Shown: positions 23,272-29,873 of the stretch, piece after piece
Layout of the letters: each line of letters begins with the position of its first letter
Position numbering within the stretch: position 1 is the stretch's first letter
NCBI GenBank assembly: GCA_019116365.1
Contig: DXBT01000017.1
Coordinates: forward strand, 1 to 29,873
Direction: 5' to 3'
Source: Barnesiella merdipullorum
GTDB taxonomy: Bacteria; Bacteroidota; Bacteroidia; Bacteroidales; Barnesiellaceae
Length of the DNA stretch: 29,873 bases
The notes under the pieces: generated by a model
The model's database searches: none
The model's input: the letters and a program-made list of their open reading frames with translations, nothing else
What the model was told of the DNA's origin: nothing
Translations under genes and position numbers: made by a program

Positions 23272-25956
23272 TTAATAGTTGATTATTTTATACGATTTAT
23301 TTCCTATTCTCACGATATGAAATCCTTTCCCGGCCGGTATCGAGTAGCTGCCGTTTACGTTGGTTGCCGAGTGCAGCAGTTTTCCGTCGGGTGTAAAATG
23401 CGACACGGGTTGTCCCTCAAGGTGATCGATGAGGATGTATCCGTTGTCACACGATATTGATATTTTGTCGGCTGTGACATCGCTGACGCCCGAGACTTCG
23501 GTGTTGCTGAAGATGAAGTGGTCGAAGAACGAGGTGTCGAGCATGTTTAGCTGGTTGGCATAACCGATGTTGGGGTAGATATCGATGCTGGTGATTATCT
23601 GTCCAGCATAGTCGGAGAGATCTATCCCCGAGTTGAACCAGGTGCGCTTTTCGTTGCAGGAGAAGACGCCCGATACCTGTTCGCCCGAGAGGAAGTTGAC
23701 CGTCACTTTCAAGTCGGCCTCACCCGTGTAACGGTAGTAGGAGAAGAAAAGATTGGGTTTGCTGGATGGAACCTGTACGAAGGGGTAGAGGCTCAGGTTG
23801 GCCGATAGCTTCTGGTCGGGATTGCTCGAGAGCAGGTTTATCTGTAAGGCCTGGTTACTGGAATTTTCGTCCTGCATTTTGGGGTTGGCGACAATCGATG
23901 TCGTTACCGAGGCACTTGCCGGGACAATTTGTACAAAAGAGTCGAGGTACTCAAAGTCGATGTCGAGTACTTGGCGGTATGATGAGTTCTCGTTTACAGC
24001 GACAGGCTGCAAATCGATAGGGTTGTTTTCTGTGGAGGATAGCGAAATGTTGTCAAAGATGAGCGACTCGGAGTCGAGCGTCGAAGGGGTCGGGTCGCGA
24101 TAGGGATAGATGATGATATAGTCCAGAATCTTGCCGGCAAGGGGAGTCAGATTCAGTTGAACTTCTTTCCATTCCCGATGGGGAATTTCAAATTCGTAGC
24201 CCAGTAATTCATTCTCGCCTTCGATGTGGAGGGCGATAGCCACCTGAGCCGGGCGGCTGCGGTAGAGTTGGATGTTGAGAAAGGGTAACTCCTCGCCAAG
24301 GAGGACTTTGTTTAAGGGAACGATGGTGCTGAAACAATCGTTGGCGTTGTAGGTATCGTTGATAAGGATTTCGGAATAACCGGCATAGTTGCTGGTATTG
24401 GGGTCGCGTTTGCGGGGGTTAGAACCCACGTAGGTTCTAACCCCTTTGTTATAGTCGCCCAGCAGCATGTAGCCGCTTTGCGATTCAAAATCCAGAGTCA
24501 AAGTCGATTGGGTCGCGGCCGATTCGGAATCCAGCGGCTCGAGGGTGGTGATGAATACCCCCTCTTCGAGCGGTACTTCTATGGTTATGCCGCCCGAGAG
24601 AGTCGTGGTTGCTACCTCATAGGGCAGCGATAGCGCAGCTCCGTCGCCGCAGTTATTCCGGTTGAACCGATAGATATAGACCGGTTTGTCACATTCTACC
24701 TGGAAGGTAATCGATTGGGTTTGGCTTTGAGCATCCATGCGGCGGTTTACCACCACAAACGAGTAGTCGTCGGTACCGATGCGGGCGCCAAGTATGCGAA
24801 TGTCTTTACGCCCCTCGAGTTCGCTCATCTTAAGTATTTTAGCTCCGCGGGGGAAGTAGCGGCACATCAGTTGCCAGGTGTAGTACCAGGGTCGCAAGGT
24901 CATGCCTCCATATGTGCCGGCATTGTTCCACATGCCGGCGTTCTTGTTCTGTTCCAAACCGTCGAGAGCCCAGGCCAAACCCGAGGCCATGCCCGAACGG
25001 GCCAACTGTATGCCGTAATCCCAAAATCCCAAGGCATATTCATAGGTGTCGATGCGACAGTGGGCGGGTGCGTCGGCTACGGGCCAGTCGATGAAGGGGA
25101 CTCCGATGGGAGCCATCTCCGATACATGTACCGGTTTGTTGCTGTTGTCGTATTGCAGTATGTTGGCCAGGTTGCTGGCAAAGGTAGTCTCGATGGTGCG
25201 GTTGTAGAGCTGGTTGTGCGTGTCGTCGGGCGTGTCGTTCAGGTAGTTGTGAAAGTCGTAGGCCGACAGCTCTGCCGCATTGTATTGCGCCGGTTTCCAT
25301 ATCCAGTCGCTCCACGAGTCGGCCCCCGACAGGAAATTGGTAGGCAGTCCGCGTCGCTCCAGTTCGGCATGGAGTTTTTCGATCATTGTGCTCCATTCTT
25401 CAAAGGGAATACCCAACCCCAGCGGTTCGTTGGTGGGGGCATAACTGGTGATGATTTTATCGTATCCCTTTGTGCGGAACAGATATTCGATCAGGTCGGC
25501 TTGCAGTTGGGCACACTCGTCGGTGGTGTAGAACTCCTTCTGGTCCTCGCCGTTGTAGGCTACACCCCAAAAACCGCTCATCACTTTGATGTCGTGCTCT
25601 TTGTAGAGGTCCATGATTTTGAAGTAGGCCTGCATATATTTGCTGTCCCAGTTGTAGGTGCCGATGGGCAGTTTGTTGCCGGCATCGTCTTTGTTGAACC
25701 AGTCGCGAATGACGGGGAGCCGCACCAGCGAAGGCTTGATGGCCAGGATACGTTCCGAGGTGGTTTCCCACAACTCGTCGTCCCAGGGTTTGAAGGTGTT
25801 GCCGTCGCTTTCACGGGCAAATCCCCACTGGTTGTATCCGAATCCCTCCCAAGGGGTGGAGAGTTCCTCCTCGATGGTCGATTCGAAGGCTTGCAGGTGC
25901 GCCGGTACAATCCATGCTGCGATGGCAAGAGTAATAAAAATGGCTGTTCGTTTCAT
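23272..25956 (-). CDS. Secreted clan GH-A glycoside hydrolase with two sandwich modules and sorting domain
   Basis: This 894-residue protein has a signal peptide (about 1-23, cut near AHLQA). A TIM-barrel domain spans about 30-410, with Glu177 in APTNEPLG as likely acid/base and Glu280 in HVSEMAPIG as likely nucleophile, 103 residues apart, as in clan GH-A. A small beta domain (about 410-500) follows. Two carbohydrate-binding-like sandwiches start near LTLDFESQSGYMLLG and DIDFEYLDSFVQIVP. The last 70 residues resemble a type IX sorting domain (GYILIDHLEGQPV... GKGFHIVRIGNKSYKIINY). The family could be GH5, GH30 or unassigned. It is not closely similar by eye to the other clan-A enzyme here. 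It lies between cytoplasmic methyltransferase genes, only 13 bases before the corrinoid-protein gene, which ties a surface glycan cut to methyl transfer. Confidence 0.85.
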   Translation of the reverse strand: MKRTAIFITLAIAAWIVPAHLQAFESTIEEELSTPWEGFGYNQWGFARESDGNTFKPWDDELWETTSERILAIKPSLVRLPVIRDWFNKDDAGNKLPIGTYNWDSKYMQAYFKIMDLYKEHDIKVMSGFWGVAYNGEDQKEFYTTDECAQLQADLIEYLFRTKGYDKIITSYAPTNEPLGLGIPFEEWSTMIEKLHAELERRGLPTNFLSGADSWSDWIWKPAQYNAAELSAYDFHNYLNDTPDDTHNQLYNRTIETTFASNLANILQYDNSNKPVHVSEMAPIGVPFIDWPVADAPAHCRIDTYEYALGFWDYGIQLARSGMASGLAWALDGLEQNKNAGMWNNAGTYGGMTLRPWYYTWQLMCRYFPRGAKILKMSELEGRKDIRILGARIGTDDYSFVVVNRRMDAQSQTQSITFQVECDKPVYIYRFNRNNCGDGAALSLPYEVATTTLSGGITIEVPLEEGVFITTLEPLDSESAATQSTLTLDFESQSGYMLLGDYNKGVRTYVGSNPRKRDPNTSNYAGYSEILINDTYNANDCFSTIVPLNKVLLGEELPFLNIQLYRSRPAQVAIALHIEGENELLGYEFEIPHREWKEVQLNLTPLAGKILDYIIIYPYRDPTPSTLDSESLIFDNISLSSTENNPIDLQPVAVNENSSYRQVLDIDFEYLDSFVQIVPASASVTTSIVANPKMQDENSSNQALQINLLSSNPDQKLSANLSLYPFVQVPSSKPNLFFSYYRYTGEADLKVTVNFLSGEQVSGVFSCNEKRTWFNSGIDLSDYAGQIITSIDIYPNIGYANQLNMLDTSFFDHFIFSNTEVSGVSDVTADKISISCDNGYILIDHLEGQPVSHFTPDGKLLHSATNVNGSYSIPAGKGFHIVRIGNKSYKIINY

Positions 25957-26021
25957 ATGATATAACCGTGTTATGATTGTCGTTTCTCTATCTGAATCTC
26001 GGAGAGTGGCAGATTTTGGGG

Positions 26022-27074
26022 TTAACCTCGTTTTTCGTTGGCCCGAATCTGTTTCGCTGCATCAATCATGCCTCTGAACCCATCGACCGAGACATAGGAG
26101 GCGATGGAGTTGCCCGATCCCAATCCGTAGCCTTTGCACATGCGGCGGTATTCGGTGCCTCGCTCCAGCACCTGATCATAGACTGTCTGATAGGTGCCCA
26201 GCGAAAGCAGGTTCACGTCGAATCCACCGAACAGACCTATCTTGTCGTTGTATCGTTTGATCCATTCGTCGAAGGGGGCAATCTGGTCTTCGTTGCTGTG
26301 CTTGGCATCGATACCCAGGGCGATGATGTCGGGCATGATTTCGAATATGTTCCCGCAGCTGTGCATGAGGAATTTTTTGTGCCCTTGATGTACCAGGTCG
26401 ATAACCCGCTTGGTCTGGGGCAGTATGTGGTTGATGATGGTCGAGGGCTCGAGCATGGTCGAGGTGCGGTGACCCAGGTCGTCGCCCATACGGAAGAAGA
26501 CGAAGATATCGCTGTATTCGCGTATCATGCGGCTCCATAACTCGACATAGAGGTCGCCGATGCGGATGAAGAGGTCGCGAAAGAGGTCGGGGTCGATGTA
26601 TTGCAGAATACAGAGGCTTTCGTAACCTACCAGGTCTTGAGCCGACTCGAATATGCCGTAGCCACAGCCGCCGTAGGCCTTCATGCCCGGGGGCAGCACT
26701 TTGCGTATGGCATCGAGTTTGGGTTTGTTGGCTTCCCAGAAACGGGAGGGAATCTCGTCGAAGGGGTATCGCTCGAAGTCGGCCCGAGTTTGAATAGGCC
26801 CCAGCTTGCCACCCATGATGGCACCGTGGTCGGGATAGACGTCGCAGATAGGTGCTTCGAAGTCAAAGGCATCGTAGGTATTGTCTTTCCAGAACTTCGT
26901 GACTTTCGTAAAGAAATATTCGGGATCGGTCTCCTGGTATCCGGCCAGTTGCTCACCGGTATATTTCTCTATGAATTCGGTGTCGATATGATGTTCATAA
27001 AGCGGCAGATATCCGGGGCGTCGGTTGTACAGAACCTCGAGAATGTTGTTTGCGTTTGGTTGAAATTGTTCCAT
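26022..27074 (-). CDS. URO-D-fold methyltransferase, incomplete zinc site
   Basis: This 350-residue protein belongs to the URO-D/corrinoid-methyltransferase superfamily, seen from GYLPLYEHHIDTEFIEKYTG, VFFRMGDDLGHRTSTML and KFLMHSCGNIFEIMPDIIALGIDA. It keeps His238-Ser-Cys240-Gly but has Gly-Ser-Gly (319-321) where MtaA-like enzymes carry the third zinc ligand, so a classic zinc-thiol site is incomplete. Some O-demethylase methyltransferase I proteins (MtvB type) also have this fold. I therefore infer a substrate:corrinoid methyltransferase, though true substrate and activity are unknown. No signal peptide is present. It starts 11 bases after the previous gene and is followed after 65 bases by the secreted hydrolase. 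Real haem-pathway HemE is unlikely given the context and the divergence of the N-terminal region. Confidence 0.85.
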   Translation of the reverse strand: MEQFQPNANNILEVLYNRRPGYLPLYEHHIDTEFIEKYTGEQLAGYQETDPEYFFTKVTKFWKDNTYDAFDFEAPICDVYPDHGAIMGGKLGPIQTRADFERYPFDEIPSRFWEANKPKLDAIRKVLPPGMKAYGGCGYGIFESAQDLVGYESLCILQYIDPDLFRDLFIRIGDLYVELWSRMIREYSDIFVFFRMGDDLGHRTSTMLEPSTIINHILPQTKRVIDLVHQGHKKFLMHSCGNIFEIMPDIIALGIDAKHSNEDQIAPFDEWIKRYNDKIGLFGGFDVNLLSLGTYQTVYDQVLERGTEYRRMCKGYGLGSGNSIASYVSVDGFRGMIDAAKQIRANEKRG

Positions 27075-27085
27075 AACTATGAGAT

Positions 27086-28087
27086 TTAATCATTCCAGTG
27101 TGTGAGTCCGGCCCTGATGTTTTCGAGGGGCATATCGGGGCCTGCTTCGAATTGCCCGATGAGGCCGCCGTTTACCCACAACTTCTCTTTCATGGCGTGG
27201 ACGGCCTCGATGACATCCTCGACACTGCCGTTGGGCAGAATGTGTTGGCGACATATCTCGCCCCAGTTGGTGATGCGCCCGTTGCACTTCTCGGCTACCT
27301 GGTCGAGCCCCATGCACCATACCTGGCTGTTGATGGCATCGACACCGATCTCTATGAGGTCGTCGTAGAGGTCGAGAATGTATCCGTCGCTGTGCATGAA
27401 CACATATTTGCCGGCGGCATGAACCTTGTCGAAGAATCGTTTGTAGAGAGGCTTGTACTGTTTTCGCCAGGTATCGGGCGAGATGAGCAGCGAGCGTTGC
27501 GAACCCCAGTCATCGCCGAATATGATACCATCGACATCGAGCTTGAGCCACTCATCGACGTAGGTATTGTAGAAGTCTTCGACGATATCCATCAACTTGA
27601 AGTATTCGGGCGATTCGATTAGTGTGTCCATGAAGAGATTTTCGGTTCCACGAAGATATTGCATTCGCTCGAACAAACTGATCCAACCACCCAAAATAAA
27701 TTTGTCTTTGTGCGTTTCGATAAACTGGCGGGTCTTGTCGAACCCTGCCACTCCCGAGAGGAAGAGCTCCTTGGGGCTTTTGTAGTCCCATACCCGACTG
27801 AAGTCGGCAAAGGGATACTCTTTTACTTCGCCGATGATTCCGGCCTGGTGGTTTACCCAGGTCGAGCCCCAGCAGTCGGTATAGCTACCTACCTGGTAAT
27901 GGCGGGGATCTTCGGTGGGGTCGTCGAATGGAGCCGACAGAATATCGAGGTCGCAGTCGGCAATTACTTCGTCGAGTGCCTCTCCATATTTGAGTCGGGT
28001 GGCCGGTAGCTGCCACAGGTTTACCGGCACCCATTCGGGGTTGTCGTGATGGAGAGTGCGTATTACATTTTCTTTTGCAGTCATCAT
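27086..28087 (-). CDS. URO-D-fold methyltransferase, HSDG in place of the zinc motif
   Basis: This 333-residue cytoplasmic protein is a second URO-D-fold member in the operon. Recognisable parts are AKENVIRTLHHDNPEWVPV, the conserved stretch GIIFGDDWGSQRSLLISPDTWRKQY split over about 187-211, and MHSDGYILDLYDDLIEIGVDAINSQ, in which His232-Ser-Asp234-Gly replaces the zinc HxCG of MtaA. The same Asp replacement is found in the frameshifted paralogue at 15560. No Cys is seen near the C-terminus at the third-ligand position. By family and context it is a candidate methyltransferase I that moves a methyl group from a substrate to the corrinoid protein at 22620. It is the first intact gene of the minus operon. 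An ATG codon at 28084 is an equally good start. Substrate is not known. Confidence 0.85.
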   Translation of the reverse strand: MMTAKENVIRTLHHDNPEWVPVNLWQLPATRLKYGEALDEVIADCDLDILSAPFDDPTEDPRHYQVGSYTDCWGSTWVNHQAGIIGEVKEYPFADFSRVWDYKSPKELFLSGVAGFDKTRQFIETHKDKFILGGWISLFERMQYLRGTENLFMDTLIESPEYFKLMDIVEDFYNTYVDEWLKLDVDGIIFGDDWGSQRSLLISPDTWRKQYKPLYKRFFDKVHAAGKYVFMHSDGYILDLYDDLIEIGVDAINSQVWCMGLDQVAEKCNGRITNWGEICRQHILPNGSVEDVIEAVHAMKEKLWVNGGLIGQFEAGPDMPLENIRAGLTHWND

Positions 28088-28102
28088 GGTTTGAGTAGAG
28101 TA

Positions 28103-28281
28103 TTATAAATTACACTTGAAAGCTTTGTTGTCTATCTGTATCAGATAATTCCCTTTGTCGAAATCGATGTTGGCGCAATCGGTCGATAGGGTGTCGCGAT
28201 ACAGCAGTCTCCCCGGCAGGTCGAAGATATTGTCCTGGTGCCCTGAAGCATGGCGCTTGCTTTGAGTACGTTGGTTTTCAT
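28103..28281 (-). pseudogene. Remnant of a secreted protein: C-terminal sorting-domain fragment
   Basis: On the minus strand, 41 codons ending at the TAA at 28105-28103 encode a fragment that starts IFDLPGRLLYRDTLS and ends KGNYLIQIDNKAFKCNL. This closely fits the end of a type IX C-terminal sorting domain (a DLxGRLL strand, a turn, then GxYLIxI). The frame has no proper start. An ATG at 28281 (MKTNVLKASAML) opens in another frame and would need a frameshift near 28230 to join it. The stop lies 15 bases before the ATG of the methyltransferase at 28087, so a secreted-protein gene, perhaps another PUL enzyme, once headed this operon and has been almost wholly deleted. Confidence 0.6.
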
Positions 28282-28328
28282 GATAGGGAGTATTAAGTTT
28301 TTTGTTTTATATCTTGTATGTTTTTATG

Positions 28329-28336
28329 CAAAGTTA
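28329..28336 (-). promoter_or_regulatory. Putative -7 box of the minus-strand methyltransferase operon
   Basis: TAACTTTG on the minus strand matches TAnnTTTG. No TTG was found at the usual -33 spacing. Transcription from here would run through the remnant at 28281-28103 into the operon. The stretch from 28337 to 28624 is AT-rich and I see no gene in it. Confidence 0.4.
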
Positions 28337-28624
28337 GAGTAGGTATTTGAATTATAGTGATATAATCGAGTTAAAGGGTTGTACTTTTTTGAATAGTTTT
28401 TGGTCTTATGATGATAAATCCCTGCGCTTTCAAAATCATATTGTTTATGGTCAAAAAAGTATTTGAATGTAGGAGTATTATAGAGCCTTTTGTGAAAGGG
28501 AACTTTATAGTATCTTATAATGTATATAAGATGTTTGTTTATAATAGTCGGATTACTGTGTGCTTCTTTGAGTGGAATATGGGTATGTGAAATGGAATAT
28601 ATAATTTATTAAAATCACACACTG

Positions 28625-29873
28625 CTGTCCGGAGAAATTTTACCATAAAGTAGGTTGCTCGACAGAACCCGCCTCCGGAACACTAACTGGAGTTGTCGGC
28701 TGATTATAAATTTCACGGATATTCGCCCTCTGGAAGAGGACTTGTCCGATTGAGTTAGAGATAGAATGAAGACTTGGATCCAACCCGTATCGCTTCTTCG
28801 CAATGATGAGCAGCAGATAGTCACAAATGGCTATCCATATCTGCGTGTACACGGCGTTCTTGGAAGTGCCGTAGAAAGTCCTGATGTGAAGATGCTGCTT
28901 GATCCATTTGAAGAACAGTTCTATCTGCCAGCGTTCACGGTAGAGTTCCGCAATAGTCAGCGGATCGTCAATCGCAAAGTTGTTGGTCAGAAACCGATAT
29001 ACTCTTCCAGTCTCAAAGTCTTCATACACAACAAGTCTCAATGTGTCTGGATACTTTCTGGTAGAGTAATATCCAGCAAGTCTGATAGTCTCATCCGAAA
29101 GAACGCCCGAGTCTTTGTTGACAGGTCTGGACTCAATAACCTCATAAGACATATTGTCCTTGGCGCGTGTAACAAAGTAGGCGCCCTTTTGCTGGAAATG
29201 CTTGTAAAGTTTTTCAAAGGCAACATATCCCCTATCCATCAGGTAGAAAGCACCTGCTTCAACAGGAATCTTGTCCATCATCCTGGCATCGTTAACCTTG
29301 CCTGGCATGAGCATGACAAATGTGGGAATCGAGCCTCGCAGATCCATCAGTGTATGTATCTTGAACGCGCCCTTACCATGATGAAACTCGGCCCATGGAC
29401 ACAACTTAAGACACAGGTCAATGGTACTGCTGTCAAACGCATATATCATCTCCTCAAGACCAATTCGCAGCTTTTCATCCTTGTAAAGCATCGTGGCTTC
29501 CTTTACCAAAGTCATCGCAAAGTCTTGATATATACGCCAATCCTTCTTCTCGTTGGCCTCCGCAAGCGTGGATCGAGGTATTGCCTTGATTCCGGAGCGA
29601 TAGAGGTCGCCGCAGAGGTTAAGTGTAGTCTCTATATCTCTCAAACCAGCTCTGTCAGTGAACTGTGCAAAACTCATCACCATGAACTGGTCACGACAAT
29701 TGAATTTGATAGCATGCCGGTCACCTTTGTAGCGGTCGACACATTTCTTGAACTCGTATTCGTTAATGAGAGACATAATCTGAGCGAAGATTGTTTTTCC
29801 TTTGTTCATGGCTTGCGGATAACCTCTTGATGGCTACCGCAAAGTTACTGATGTTCTAATCGAAAAATTTTCT
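28625..29873 (-). mobile_element. IS4-family insertion sequence (right end at or just past the window edge)
   Basis: The left end appears to be CTGTCCGGAGAAATTTT at 28625-28641, 15 bases outside the transposase stop codon. The window ends with GAAAAATTTTCT, which read on the other strand begins AGAAAATTTTTC. That matches the inner part of the left end, so the right inverted repeat is probably cut by the window edge. The element would then be about 1.26 kb. Target-site duplication cannot be checked. Confidence 0.7.
28640..29809 (-). CDS. IS4-family DDE transposase
   Basis: This 389-residue protein begins with the N-terminal domain common to this IS group (KTIFAQIMSLINEYEFKKCV... FMVMSFAQFTDRAGLRDIE), and is followed by the DDE core. 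Asp126 lies in YAFDSSTIDL and Asp192 in YLMDRGYVAFEK. The C-terminal catalytic region shows the exact IS4 signature Y-(2)-R-(3)-E-(6)-K as Tyr290, Arg293, Glu297 and Lys304 in LYRERWQIELFFKWIKQ. Length is normal and the frame is open, so the enzyme looks intact. It is transcribed towards the methyltransferase operon and could supply outward transcription, though nothing here shows it. Confidence 0.95.
   Translation of the reverse strand: MNKGKTIFAQIMSLINEYEFKKCVDRYKGDRHAIKFNCRDQFMVMSFAQFTDRAGLRDIETTLNLCGDLYRSGIKAIPRSTLAEANEKKDWRIYQDFAMTLVKEATMLYKDEKLRIGLEEMIYAFDSSTIDLCLKLCPWAEFHHGKGAFKIHTLMDLRGSIPTFVMLMPGKVNDARMMDKIPVEAGAFYLMDRGYVAFEKLYKHFQQKGAYFVTRAKDNMSYEVIESRPVNKDSGVLSDETIRLAGYYSTRKYPDTLRLVVYEDFETGRVYRFLTNNFAIDDPLTIAELYRERWQIELFFKWIKQHLHIRTFYGTSKNAVYTQIWIAICDYLLLIIAKKRYGLDPSLHSISNSIGQVLFQRANIREIYNQPTTPVSVPEAGSVEQPTLW

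Noticed and set aside
24715..25965. A 416-codon open frame on the plus strand, antisense to the clan GH-A gene
   Set aside because: The opposite strand has a signal peptide, both catalytic Glu motifs and a sorting domain. The antisense product shows only low-complexity Val/Gly-rich sequence.
15560..28087. URO-D-fold proteins as haem-pathway HemE enzymes
   Set aside because: Four divergent copies next to a corrinoid protein and activation protein, with MtaA-like or altered HxCG motifs, fit corrinoid methyltransferases far better than uroporphyrinogen decarboxylase.
20955..28087. A methanol-using MtaABC system fed by pectin methyl esters
   Set aside because: No MtaB (methanol:corrinoid methyltransferase, a different fold) and no pectin methylesterase are visible in the window, so methanol is a weaker candidate than O-methyl sugars. 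A distant MtaB cannot be excluded.
28088..28330. Possible cobalamin riboswitch upstream of the methyltransferase operon
   Set aside because: A B12-dependent operon makes this plausible, but I found no B12-box-like stretch and the segment is explained by the sorting-domain remnant. A covariance-model search would settle it.
1..29873. CRISPR arrays, tRNA or rRNA genes
   Set aside because: I saw no regularly spaced repeats and no recognisable tRNA or rRNA segments; the window is almost fully covered by protein genes.

Overview
The window looks like a piece of a Bacteroidales chromosome, probably an anaerobic gut-type species of the Barnesiella/Coprobacter kind. The genus is a guess; the order is well supported. 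The evidence is a SusC/SusD pair, lipoprotein signal peptides, C-terminal domains of the type IX secretion (Por) kind, promoters with the Bacteroidetes -7 box TAnnTTTG, and a GH130 phosphorylase next to a sugar symporter.

Layout. (1) 1-728: the 3' end of an AT-rich DNA adenine methyltransferase gene, cut by the window edge. (2) 892-3226: a TetR regulator, a small membrane protein behind a promoter flanked by two matching TetR-type operators, a lipoprotein, and a decayed stretch. (3) 3280-4149 (minus): an AraC regulator divergent from the main locus. (4) 4413-20845 (plus): a polysaccharide utilisation locus (PUL) with a GH130 phosphorylase, an SSS-family symporter, a secreted glycan-binding-like protein, SusC, SusD, a clan GH-A lipoprotein hydrolase, a uroporphyrinogen-decarboxylase (URO-D)-fold methyltransferase that carries a frameshift, and a 1423-residue protein joining a GH28-like beta-helix to a CE2-type esterase. 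(5) A bidirectional terminator at 20890-20926. (6) 28087-20955 (minus): a convergent operon with two URO-D-fold methyltransferases, a second clan GH-A hydrolase, a corrinoid protein, a MetH-type activation protein and an MtaA-like zinc methyltransferase. (7) 28103-28281: the remnant of a lost secreted-protein gene. (8) 28625 to the window end: an IS4-family insertion sequence.

The most interesting reading is that a complete corrinoid-dependent methyl-transfer system is built into a glycan-degradation locus. It has three URO-D proteins without the full zinc site (candidate substrate:corrinoid methyltransferases), one corrinoid protein, one reductive-activation protein and one MtaA-like methyltransferase with an intact His-x-Cys...Cys site. 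A secreted glycosidase sits between the cytoplasmic methyl-transfer genes. I infer that the locus takes up a glycan carrying O-methyl sugars and removes the methyl groups anaerobically, passing them to a thiol (possibly homocysteine) or another acceptor. Sequence alone supports the parts and their linkage. The substrate and the methyl acceptor are inference.
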